Below, one piece after another: positions 18,171-26,064 of a DNA stretch of 64,000 nt. Numbering within the stretch: the first letter of the stretch is position 1; each line of letters opens with the position of its first letter. A program made the position numbers and the translations under genes. The DNA comes from Solitalea lacus (GTDB lineage Bacteria; Bacteroidota; Bacteroidia; Sphingobacteriales; Sphingobacteriaceae): NCBI RefSeq assembly GCF_022014595.1, contig NZ_CP091740.1, positions 1,364,001-1,428,000 of the forward strand. The letters are read 5' to 3'. The notes under the pieces are model-generated. The model was given only the letters and a program-made list of their open reading frames with translations. It was not told the DNA's origin and made no database searches.

Positions 18171-18298
18171 AATAAAGAAGTCGTTGAAGGTGATATGCAG
18201 GACTGTATGGGTGAAAAATTAATAATTAATTAAGACTTTAACTTTAATGGTTATAAAGAATAGCTAAGTTTAAAAGCAAAGGCCGGGTCATCCGGCCT
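18171..18298 (+). repeat. Right copy of the 128-bp target duplication
   Basis: Identical to 16202-16329. It starts AATAAAGAAGTCGTTG directly after the right inverted repeat and ends with TCATCCGGCCT, continuing into the undisturbed 3' arm of the terminator. Confidence 0.95.
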
Positions 18299-18305
18299 TT
18301 GCTTT
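18273..18305. terminator. Bidirectional terminator between the secreted-protein locus and hppD
   Basis: AAAGCAAAGGCCGG (18273-18286) pairs perfectly with CCGGCCTTTGCTTT (18292-18305) around a 5-nt loop. T residues follow in either direction. It serves the minus-strand hppD and, before the insertion, the plus-strand secreted-protein locus. The left target copy retains only its inner half (stem AGGCCGG/CCGGCCT, ending at 16329). Confidence 0.9.
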
Positions 18306-18332
18306 ATTTAAACAAATTATAAAAGGTTCAAA

Positions 18333-19484
18333 TTATAGGTTACCACGACGAGCTTGCTCCAATTCAATTGCTTCGAACAAAGCTTTGAAGTTTCCTTTAC
18401 CAAATGAAGTGGCACCTTTACGTTGAATGATTTCGTAGAATACAGTAGGGCGATCTTCGACCGGTTTAGTAAAGATTTGTAACAAGTAACCTTCCTCGTC
18501 ACGGTCCACTAAAATATTTAAGTCTTTAATAGCCTGAATATCTTCATCAATTTGACCTACACGTTCAAAAAGGTTTTCGTAGTAAGTGTCTGGAACAACA
18601 AGGAACTCAATTCCGCGACGGCGAAGCTCTGAAACGGTATGGATGATATCGTCAGTTGCCAAGGCCAAGTGTTGAACTCCTGCCCCATGATAATAATCGA
18701 TATACTCTTCAATTTGCGATTTCTTTTTACCTTCGGCAGGTTCATTAATAGGAAATTTTACAAAACCGGAACCGTTAGAAACTACTTTCGACATTAATGA
18801 AGTGAACTCGGTCGAAATGTCGTGGTCATCAAAAGTGATTAACAATTTGAAACCTAAAACTTCTTCATAAAACTTAACCCACTTGTTCATTTCACCCCAT
18901 CCAACGTTTCCAACACAGTGATCGATGTATTTTAAACCAACTGGAGTTGTTTGAACTGGAGGGTTTTTAACCTCTACGAAACCTGGTAAAAATGCTCCTT
19001 TGTAGTTTTTACGCTCAACAAAAGTGTGAATTGTTTCGCCATAGGTTTTAATAGCTGAGATTTTTACCTCACCAAACTCATCAGTTAAAGTTTTGGTTTC
19101 AAACTCAGGTTCTGCACCGCGTTTTACAGTTTCTTGGAAAGACTTTTCAGCATCATCAACCCATAAAGCCAATACTTTTACTCCGTCTCCGTGTACTCGA
19201 ACGTGCTCTGATATATAGCTGTTTGGATCAAATGAAGTAGTTAACACCAAACGGATTTTCTCTTGCTGCAAAACATAAGAAGCTCTGTCGCGAACACCTG
19301 TTTCTGGTCCGGCATAAGCTATTAATTTATAACCGAAAGCTATTTGGTAAAAGTACGCCGACTGTTTTGCGTTACCTACGTAAAACTCTACGTGATCGGT
19401 ACCTAATAAAGGTAAGAAATCTGTTGCCGGGTTATGGTCTTTATGTAATTCTTGTAATTTATTCACTGTTTCAGCTGTTGCCAT
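18333..19484 (-). CDS. hppD: 4-hydroxyphenylpyruvate dioxygenase
   Basis: HppD converts 4-hydroxyphenylpyruvate to homogentisate, the second step of tyrosine breakdown. From the ATG at 19482-19484 it is 383 residues. It has two vicinal-oxygen-chelate domains: the first starts FLPLLGTDHVEFYVGNAKQS and the second GLKYIDHCVGNVGWGEMNKW. Iron ligands are expected at the His of YIDHCVGN, the His in GVQHLALATDDI and the Glu near the C terminus (FYEIIQRKGATSFGKGNFKA), which is the family signature. The frame extends 30 codons further upstream to an unlikely start. It lies downstream of hmgA on the same strand. Confidence 0.97.
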   Translation of the reverse strand: MATAETVNKLQELHKDHNPATDFLPLLGTDHVEFYVGNAKQSAYFYQIAFGYKLIAYAGPETGVRDRASYVLQQEKIRLVLTTSFDPNSYISEHVRVHGDGVKVLALWVDDAEKSFQETVKRGAEPEFETKTLTDEFGEVKISAIKTYGETIHTFVERKNYKGAFLPGFVEVKNPPVQTTPVGLKYIDHCVGNVGWGEMNKWVKFYEEVLGFKLLITFDDHDISTEFTSLMSKVVSNGSGFVKFPINEPAEGKKKSQIEEYIDYYHGAGVQHLALATDDIIHTVSELRRRGIEFLVVPDTYYENLFERVGQIDEDIQAIKDLNILVDRDEEGYLLQIFTKPVEDRPTVFYEIIQRKGATSFGKGNFKALFEAIELEQARRGNL

Positions 19485-19642
19485 GATTTTAAAATTTTTA
19501 AGTTGATAACTAGTTATTGGTTTTGCCCAGAGCGTATATTTTTTAGGAGAAGATTCCTCCTTTTGCATTACCACATGGCTAAATGTTCACTTAAAACGGC
19601 TAATAACTGCATGTTTTGGTTATTTCTGTAATCACTTAATAC

Positions 19643-20809
19643 TTATTCAATATTTTCCTGCCAAGATTTAAAGTAATCTGGATCTTCAATTTCAACGGCC
19701 TCTTCTGTAATCATTAGCGGACGGAACGGGTCAACCATCACAGCAAGTTCTTCTGTAGCATCTTTTCCAATACTTTTTTCTACTGTGCCAGGATGTGGTC
19801 CATGAGGGATACCTCCCGGATGTAAGGTAATCTGCCCTTTTTCTACACTTTTACGGCTCATGAAATCACCATCAACGTAATACAACACCTCATCCGAGTC
19901 CACATTACTGTGGTTGTAAGGAGCCGGAATAGCTTCAGGGTGATAATCGTATTTACGAGGACAGAAAGAGCACACTACAAAATTATGTGCTTCAAATGTT
20001 TGGTGTACTGGAGGTGGTTGGTGTACGCGACCGGTGATTGGCTCAAAGTTATGTATTGAGAATGCATAAGGATAATGATAGCCATCCCAACCGGCAAAAT
20101 CAAATGGGTGAGTGCCATAGACATAAGGATAGATCAAGCCTTGCTTCTTAATCAATACTTTATAATCTCCGTATTCATCAAAAGTTTCCAAATCCTGTGG
20201 GCGGCGAATATCACGCTCACAGAAAGGTGAATGCTCCAATAGCTGTCCAAACTCATTACGATAGCGTTTAGGAGTGCGAATCGGGCTAAATGATTCAACA
20301 ATGAACAAACGATTGTTTTCATCATTGAATTCAAGTTGATAAATAGTTCCGCGTGGGATGATCAGGTAATCACCATATCCAAACGGGATTTTACCGTAAC
20401 CGGTTTTCAATGTTCCTGAACCAACGTGGATGAAGATCATCTCATCAGCCTGACTGTTTTTGTAAAAATAGTCAGTCATTGATTTACGCGGCGCTGCCAA
20501 GGAGATATGTAAATCGTCATTTACCAAAATCGGCTTGCGACTTTTTAAGTAATCATCTTCAGGTTTAATCTTAAAGCCTTTTAAGCTCGTATGTCGCAAA
20601 TGTTTTTTACGTGCAATTTTGGGTTCAACTGAAAAAGGTTCTTCAGTTGCTTTTACAATTGTTGGCGGATGACAATGGTATACTAATGAGTAGAGGTTAG
20701 AAAAACCTTCAGTTGATACCAATTCCTCAGCGTACAACTTTCCATCAGGTTTACGGAAAACTGTGTGGCGTTTTGCCGGAACAGTGCCCAAACTATGATA
20801 TATAGGCAT
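19643..20809 (-). CDS. hmgA: Homogentisate 1,2-dioxygenase
   Basis: HmgA opens the ring of homogentisate to give maleylacetoacetate. The 388-residue protein has a cupin-type fold. The N-terminal part has YHSLGTVPAKRHTVFRKPDG and a metal-site region near the C terminus with HPGGIPHGPHPGTVEKSIG, together with the upstream FEAHNFVVCSFCPRKYDYHP segment, all conserved in the family. It is followed by hppD 158 nt downstream on the minus strand and is divergent from fahA. The 15-bp palindrome at 20856-20870 lies about 50 nt upstream of the start and could be an operator for both. Confidence 0.96.
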   Translation of the reverse strand: MPIYHSLGTVPAKRHTVFRKPDGKLYAEELVSTEGFSNLYSLVYHCHPPTIVKATEEPFSVEPKIARKKHLRHTSLKGFKIKPEDDYLKSRKPILVNDDLHISLAAPRKSMTDYFYKNSQADEMIFIHVGSGTLKTGYGKIPFGYGDYLIIPRGTIYQLEFNDENNRLFIVESFSPIRTPKRYRNEFGQLLEHSPFCERDIRRPQDLETFDEYGDYKVLIKKQGLIYPYVYGTHPFDFAGWDGYHYPYAFSIHNFEPITGRVHQPPPVHQTFEAHNFVVCSFCPRKYDYHPEAIPAPYNHSNVDSDEVLYYVDGDFMSRKSVEKGQITLHPGGIPHGPHPGTVEKSIGKDATEELAVMVDPFRPLMITEEAVEIEDPDYFKSWQENIE

Positions 20810-21124
20810 ATGAAAATAAAATTTAACGAGGTTAAATAAACTGGTTATTGATTGTCAGTGAATTACACTGAATTAAATTTACAAAGAATATAGGGGAAAG
20901 TTTAGAAAGAATATTGAGCGAAAACAATTTTAGCAACTAACTCCTTACGGAATAACGCTGTAATCCAGCGGCTTCCCGAAAGTAAAAGTTGTTGTGTTGC
21001 ATTTAAAATCATTTTCCTATGTCCTGAAATAAAGTTGGGCTAATATAGAAATTATTCTGATTAAAACGTCAATAGGCAGTTCGCATAAAAATTTATAGCT
21101 TTGACCACCATAAAAACCTACTCA
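20810..21124. other. Divergent intergenic region between hmgA and fahA
   Basis: The 315-bp region holds the promoters of both genes. A TAGCTTTG element (21096-21103, plus strand) matches the Bacteroidota -7 box for fahA, without a clear TTTG upstream. The only other notable element is the CAGTG palindrome at 20856-20870. No coding frame is visible. Confidence 0.55.
20856..20870. promoter_or_regulatory. 15-bp palindrome, candidate operator
   Basis: CAGTG-AATTA-CACTG is a perfect inverted repeat with a 5-bp spacer, 47 bp upstream of the hmgA start codon in the divergent control region. A dimeric regulator of tyrosine catabolism is a plausible ligand, but no such regulator lies next to it. Confidence 0.4.
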
Positions 21125-22123
21125 ATGAAGTTAGTTAGCTATAAAACAGAAGACCGTGAACATCTTGGAGTGTTCATCAATGGTCATATTTACAATTTGC
21201 ATTCATTAAATAAAGCCATTCCTGATAATATCATCGCCTTTTTACAAGGTGGAGATGAGTTGATGGAGAGAGCTAAGCAAATTGACGCCGATATTAAAGA
21301 CGGTAAATTAGAGGCGAAGGAAGAGATTTTCTTTGAATTATTGGCTCCGGTTCCTAATCCAACCTCGTGTCGTGATGGATATGCTTTCCGTCAACATGTG
21401 GCTGCAGCTCGTCGTAATCGCGGAGTGCAAATGATTCCGGAGTTTGATCAATACCCTATTTTCTATTTTACCAATCATAATGCCGTTCAAGGACCTGGAG
21501 AAATTGATTGTATGGCAGATCATTTCCAAAAACTTGATTTCGAGTTGGAGGTTGCTGTGGTAATTGGGAAAAAGGGACGCAACATTAAGGCTGTTGATGC
21601 TGATGAATATATTGCGGGCTACATGATCATGAACGATATGAGCGCTCGTACACTGCAAATGGAAGAAATGTTGTTGAATTTAGGTCCAGCAAAAGGTAAA
21701 GATTTCTCAACAGTGATTGGTCCGTGGTTGGTTACTCCTGATGAACTTGAATCGTTCAGGGTGCCTGCAAAACCTGGTCATATTGGAGCTAGCTACGATT
21801 TAAAAATGAAATGCTGGGTAAACGGCAAACTAGTGTCGGATGGATCAGTTGCTGATATGGATTGGACTTTTGCTGAAATTATTGAGCGTTGTGCTTACGG
21901 TGTGGATATTTTACCGGGTGATGTTATCGGTTCGGGAACAGTTGGTACTGGATGTTTTCTTGAACTAAACGGTACAGGTAAATTAAACGACCCGAATTAT
22001 CAAGAACAATGGTTACAAGATGGTGATGTTGTGGAAATGGAAATTACCGGCTTGGGTGTTTTAAGCAATACAATTAAAGCTGCTGATACTGACTTTTCAA
22101 TCTTAGGGTTGAAAAAGAAATAA
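21125..22123 (+). CDS. fahA: Fumarylacetoacetate hydrolase family protein
   Basis: This enzyme cleaves fumarylacetoacetate to fumarate and acetoacetate, completing tyrosine degradation. The 332-residue protein carries the FAH catalytic domain in its C-terminal two thirds. It has the metal-site region KLDFELEVAVVIGKKGRNIK, a NDMSARTLQMEEM helix, GPAKGKDFSTVIGPWLVTPD, and the terminal GDVIGSGTVGTGCFLELNGT motif. The ATG at 21125 is chosen over a TTG eight codons upstream, which overlaps a -7-like element. The neighbours hmgA and hppD support the specific substrate rather than another member of the superfamily. Confidence 0.93.
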   Translation: MKLVSYKTEDREHLGVFINGHIYNLHSLNKAIPDNIIAFLQGGDELMERAKQIDADIKDGKLEAKEEIFFELLAPVPNPTSCRDGYAFRQHVAAARRNRGVQMIPEFDQYPIFYFTNHNAVQGPGEIDCMADHFQKLDFELEVAVVIGKKGRNIKAVDADEYIAGYMIMNDMSARTLQMEEMLLNLGPAKGKDFSTVIGPWLVTPDELESFRVPAKPGHIGASYDLKMKCWVNGKLVSDGSVADMDWTFAEIIERCAYGVDILPGDVIGSGTVGTGCFLELNGTGKLNDPNYQEQWLQDGDVVEMEITGLGVLSNTIKAADTDFSILGLKKK

Positions 22124-22142
22124 ATCTAATTTAAATGGACTA

Positions 22143-22200
22143 TTGCGTCTTTACAACTTCGGGAGAATATCTCGTAAGGAGTAAAGACGCAAAGTTTTTT
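22143..22200 (+). terminator. Long hairpin after fahA
   Basis: TTGCGTCTTTAC (22143-22154) pairs exactly with GTAAAGACGCAA (22181-22192). Inner matches CTT/AAG and GAGA/TCTC extend the stem into a 50-nt rod, followed by AGTTTTTT. It is a likely terminator for fahA, about 20 nt after its stop codon. Confidence 0.75.
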
Positions 22201-22240
22201 CCTGCAGTCTTCATTTATTATTCTCTCATTTTGTATAATC

Positions 22241-23137
22241 ATGATTTCTCTCGACATAAAATCGCTTAAACCTGCTGAAGTACAAAACTATTTGCAGCAT
22301 GCTATTGCTCCTCGTCCAATTTGTTTTGCTTCTACAGTTGATGCAGAAGGTAACCCTAACCTGAGTCCTTTCAGTTTCTTCAATTTATTTAGTTCCAATC
22401 CTCCAATTTGTGTGTTTTCACCAGCGCGTAGGGTGCGTGATAATACAACAAAGCACACTTTGGAAAACGTGAAGCAAGTACCTGAAGTGGTAATTAATAT
22501 TGTTTCGTACAATATGGTACAGCAAACTTCACTTGCAAGTACTGAATACCCAAAAGGGGTGAATGAGTTTGAGAAGGCTGGCTTTACCATGTTAAAATCA
22601 GATTTAGTGACCCCAATGCGTGTGGCTGAATCACCAGTTCAATTAGAGTGTAAAGTGCGTGAAGTGATTGCACTGGGAACTGAGGGTGGTGCCGGTAATT
22701 TGGTGTTGGCTGAAGTGGTGAAAATGCATATCAGTGAACATATTATGAAAGAGGATGGATCGGGAATTGATCAACGCAAGGTAGATCATGTAGCTCGTTT
22801 AGGTGGCGATTGGTACTGCCGAGTTACTCCAGAATCATTATTTCACGTGGCTAAGCCTCTTACAACCTTAGGAATTGGAGTTGATAAAATTCCTTCATCA
22901 ATTAGAAATAGTAACGTGTTAACTGGTAATAATTTAGGTCAGTTAGGTAATGTTGAACATTTGCCAACCGAAGAGGAAATTGAGGCAGTTAAGCTTATTC
23001 CGGAAATTAAAGATATTTTTGACTCATTTATTGGAGATAAGAATACGCTTGAAATCCACCTTCATAAAAAAGCTAAGGAATTGTTAGACAAGGGCGAGGT
23101 TCTGGAAGCCTGGAAAGTACTACTTTCTCTAAATTAA
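22241..23137 (+). CDS. Flavin reductase-like (flavoredoxin family) protein
   Basis: The 298-residue protein belongs to the DIM6/NTAB flavin-reductase family that binds FMN. The N-terminal domain (about 15-195) shows the signature AIAPRPICFASTVDAEGNPN, then LSPFSFFNLFSSNPPICVFS and VVINIVSYNMVQQTSLASTE. The remaining 90 residues include a helical tail. Similar genes travel with hppD/hmgA/fahA clusters in Bacteroidota, so a helper function in aromatic catabolism is inferred; the substrate is unknown. It is preceded by the hairpin after fahA, so it is probably transcribed separately. Confidence 0.88.
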   Translation: MISLDIKSLKPAEVQNYLQHAIAPRPICFASTVDAEGNPNLSPFSFFNLFSSNPPICVFSPARRVRDNTTKHTLENVKQVPEVVINIVSYNMVQQTSLASTEYPKGVNEFEKAGFTMLKSDLVTPMRVAESPVQLECKVREVIALGTEGGAGNLVLAEVVKMHISEHIMKEDGSGIDQRKVDHVARLGGDWYCRVTPESLFHVAKPLTTLGIGVDKIPSSIRNSNVLTGNNLGQLGNVEHLPTEEEIEAVKLIPEIKDIFDSFIGDKNTLEIHLHKKAKELLDKGEVLEAWKVLLSLN

Positions 23138-23200
23138 ATCAGCTAAAAAATTAATCGAGACGGGCCAAAGAATTCAGCTTTTGCTCGTCTTTGTTTTTTA

Positions 23201-23541
23201 TTAGCTTTCTGCGTTCTCCTGAACTTGTGAAAAATTTTTTAAATGCTTCTCTGTTAAGATAATATGTGATATTGTCGATACGAGAACTGTGCTTAAACCT
23301 AAAAAAAACTGTTTTCCCTAAAACTGAATAAGTAGAATAAGGCCATTCCGATTGATAATTGTATTATCCCTGATATTTGCAGAAACTGTGCTGAATAGTT
23401 ATTGGCAACTGTCCATGTATCATGATTTAACATGGAAGAAGTTGTTCTGTATCCATAGATACTGTTTATGGTTTTAGGTGGATAAACTTTCTTGATTATT
23501 CCTGCGATTATAAAAAAGGGGCCGGCTAATAATGGATTCAT
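23201..23541 (-). pseudogene. SdpI-family membrane protein, frameshifted at a poly-A run
   Basis: The open frame 23299-23541 encodes 80 residues (PPKTINSIYGYRTTSSML and TWTVANNYSAQFLQISGIIQ are SdpI-family features) and stops in an eight-base homopolymer (A8, 23301-23308). One extra base would continue into a third membrane segment, LGLSTVLVSTISHIILTEKH, and end at 23201-23203, restoring 113 residues, the usual size. The family is named for immunity against the SDP toxin, but the small forms have no proven role. The lesion may be real or a sequencing error in the homopolymer. The start is the ATG at 23539-23541. Confidence 0.75.
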
Positions 23542-23908
23542 AGCAAATATTTTTAGGGTAATTCATGCCTTTATTTTATGCTCATCGGTAATATTTAGAA
23601 CACAAGCTTTATGTATTTCCTATGAAATTTTCCGTTTTCTTTATAAAGAGACTTTAAGCCTTGACTACGAACTTGTCTTAAACAGTATCAAAACTTTTGT
23701 ATTCATTTGAGTTCAACTCTTTGAAATTCTTACATTTTAATGAATTAAATTCACTAAAAGCAGCTTCTTTTTAAAGTGTATTCAATTAGATCAATTTTGG
23801 TTCCAGTTTGTTGATTGATAATGTTTTATGTTTAATAATTTATGTTAATTGTAGTTTTATAGGTGTTCTGTTTGATAATTGTTAATCCATAACATAAATA
23901 TCAAAAAA
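23542..23908. other. AT-rich intergenic region without a gene
   Basis: The region separates the SdpI-like gene start from the terminator of the M16 peptidase gene. A 72-codon plus-strand frame (23492-23710) overlaps the start of the SdpI gene and has no family features. Nothing else is recognisable. Confidence 0.5.
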
Positions 23909-23948
23909 AGCAGGGGCTACCTATGTATACACTAGGCAGCCCTTGCTA
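23909..23948 (-). terminator. Terminator of the M16 peptidase pair
   Basis: On the minus strand AGCAAGGGCTGCCTA pairs with TAGGTAGCCCCTGCT (one mismatch, one G-U pair), followed by TTTTTTT (plus-strand A run at 23903-23909). It ends transcription of the genes at 23971-27384. Confidence 0.88.
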
Positions 23949-23970
23949 TGGTTAATAAGGATCTGAAAAG

Positions 23971-26043
23971 CTATTTAAAATCAGCTTCAGAAATACCTTG
24001 GTTTACTTTTACTTCATTTACCTTCATGTCAATTTGCTGTTGCCCAGCAGAGATGGATATGGCATGTGGAATTAACACACCATTTACCAGTTTGTAATCT
24101 GAGAATTCAGATGACTGAGTCATCTCTTGTCCATTAGGTAATTTAACGCTTATTTCTTGTTTGAGTAAAAGGCCGGAGTTTACATCAAAATACTTAAAGC
24201 TCACATTGCCTGATGGAGAGGTTATCTTCACCTTGTAAACTTCTTTATCGTTTACTTTATCAGTTCCTTCAATCGCCAGAATAAATTTGTCAGCAGCGTA
24301 AAATAACTCAGGGAAAGGTGTGCGTTCTTCTTTCTTTTTTGCAATTTCATCAGCTTTTAATGGCATTTTTTGTCCTTGCCTTTCATTATATCCATTCGAT
24401 CCATCGAAGACTGACTTCATTAATATCATTCCGTTCATGCTCATGATATTGGCTTCTTTATTAGGAGCCATTTGTTTCATGGTTGCATTTAAAGTCATTC
24501 CTTGCACTGAAGCTTCTGCATTAACTAAAACAGATTGAATACTTTTTACTTTTTCAGCCCCACCAATTGCTTGAATATATTTATCAATTAGCATTTGTGG
24601 GGTGATGTTTGTTGTGCTTTTCTTTTTACTTTTATCAACTGAATTAGCGTATTTATCGAAATAGTTTACTTTATAGCCAAGTTTTTCCAATTTCGGTCCA
24701 ACTTCGGCAGCTTTCCCTACTACTACAATTCGTGCTTGGTTGGTTAAGAAATACTTTTTGGCCACACGTTGAATATCATCAGCAGAAACAGCGTTGATTT
24801 TTTGCAAGAAAGTTTCGTAGAAGTTCTGAGGTAAACCTTCTGTTTCAATGCTTAAGGCATTTTTGGCAATAGTTGCTTTGTCTTCAAGACTCATGGCAAA
24901 ACTACCATTGTACATATTCATTACTAATTGGATAGCTTCAGGAGCCGCTTTCTCGTTAGCTAAACGATTCATTTCATAAAGAATCTGATAAACGGCGCTA
25001 TCTGCTACTGCATTACGAACGCTTGCAGTGGCACCAAAGCGCGCTCCAAAGCGATTTGACCCTACTGAAGAATAGGAGCCATAAGTATATCCATGCTTTT
25101 CACGTAGGTTTAAGAATAAATAGCCATTTGAACCGCCTCCTAAAATTTGATTAGCAATAATCAGAGCAAAGTAATCAGGATTGTTTTTCGTGTTTTCGAC
25201 AATATTGGTTATTGTTATTTCCGATTGCACCGCATTAGGAACATCAACCAGATCCACTTCCGTAGTGGCAACATTTACAGGTTTTTTTAATGCAGGTTCA
25301 TTTAGAGTACCAGGCTTCCAGTTGCCAAAATATTTGGTGGCTAGCTTTTTAGCAGCATCAAGCTTAATGTCTCCAATAAAAATTAGGTATGATTTATTGG
25401 GGATGAAATTTTCTTTGTAAGCTGCTTTTACATCGTCAAGTGTAATTCCGTTTAGTTTTTCTTCTGTTTCGAATTCTCCAAATGGGTGATCTGTGCCGAA
25501 AGTTAAAGCAGGAACAACCCTTTCCGAAATTGCCTTGGCGCTCTTTTCATTAGATTTTAATCCGGTAACGGCCTGTGACTTAATTTTGTCGAAAGACTCC
25601 TTCGGAAATGAAGGGTTTAGAGCAGCATCAGCCATCAATTCAAATGCTTTATCAAAATATTTGGTTAAAGCAGAAGCGGATGCGCCGCTGGCTGAAGCTC
25701 CAACGCTAGCTCCCATAAAGTCAACTTCTTCATCAAATTGAGCCTTTGTGCGAGTAAGTGTACCTTCATTTAACATTGAACTCATTAAACCAGAGACTCC
25801 TGCTTTAGCGCCTTCAACTTTAGGTATGCGGTTAAAAGAAAGTGTTACAGAAACTTTAGGCAATTTATGATCTTCTACCAATAATACTTTTATTCCGTTT
25901 GGTAAAGTAAATGTTTGAGGTTTACCTAAATTTATTACCGGAGCAGGCCCTGCAGCTGGTTTTCTGCTACGATCAATTGTTTGTGCAATAACTGAGGTAC
26001 AGATTAAAGCAATTACAGCTGTACTCAAAAATATCTTTTTCAT
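23971..26043 (-). CDS. M16-family peptidase subunit lacking the zinc motif, with a C-terminal lipoprotein-sorting-like domain
   Basis: The 690-residue protein has a signal peptide (residues 1-20, ending VIAQT) and two M16 lobes (about 40-460). The zinc motif HxxEH is missing; at that position the sequence reads GVSGLMSSMLNEGT. The second lobe retains the R/Y-type substrate-binding region (LREKHGYTYGSYSSVGSNRF). Residues 490-690 form an extra domain (YIQAIGGAEKVKSIQSVLVN, then a run of beta-strands with FPELFYAADKFILAIEGTD) resembling LolA/outer-membrane lipoprotein-sorting folds. It probably forms a periplasmic heterodimer with the catalytic subunit encoded 21 nt upstream on the same strand. 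Confidence 0.87.
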   Translation of the reverse strand: MKKIFLSTAVIALICTSVIAQTIDRSRKPAAGPAPVINLGKPQTFTLPNGIKVLLVEDHKLPKVSVTLSFNRIPKVEGAKAGVSGLMSSMLNEGTLTRTKAQFDEEVDFMGASVGASASGASASALTKYFDKAFELMADAALNPSFPKESFDKIKSQAVTGLKSNEKSAKAISERVVPALTFGTDHPFGEFETEEKLNGITLDDVKAAYKENFIPNKSYLIFIGDIKLDAAKKLATKYFGNWKPGTLNEPALKKPVNVATTEVDLVDVPNAVQSEITITNIVENTKNNPDYFALIIANQILGGGSNGYLFLNLREKHGYTYGSYSSVGSNRFGARFGATASVRNAVADSAVYQILYEMNRLANEKAAPEAIQLVMNMYNGSFAMSLEDKATIAKNALSIETEGLPQNFYETFLQKINAVSADDIQRVAKKYFLTNQARIVVVGKAAEVGPKLEKLGYKVNYFDKYANSVDKSKKKSTTNITPQMLIDKYIQAIGGAEKVKSIQSVLVNAEASVQGMTLNATMKQMAPNKEANIMSMNGMILMKSVFDGSNGYNERQGQKMPLKADEIAKKKEERTPFPELFYAADKFILAIEGTDKVNDKEVYKVKITSPSGNVSFKYFDVNSGLLLKQEISVKLPNGQEMTQSSEFSDYKLVNGVLIPHAISISAGQQQIDMKVNEVKVNQGISEADFK

Positions 26044-26064
26044 GATTTTGTCAGTTCTAAATAA

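Noticed and set aside
23299-23541. Programmed ribosomal frameshifting in the SdpI-like gene
   Set aside because: The homopolymer could allow slippage, but no stimulatory structure is visible, so a simple frameshift or read error is the cheaper explanation.
23492-23710. 72-codon plus-strand ORF opposite the SdpI-like gene start
   Set aside because: It overlaps a recognisable gene on the other strand and lacks any family signature.
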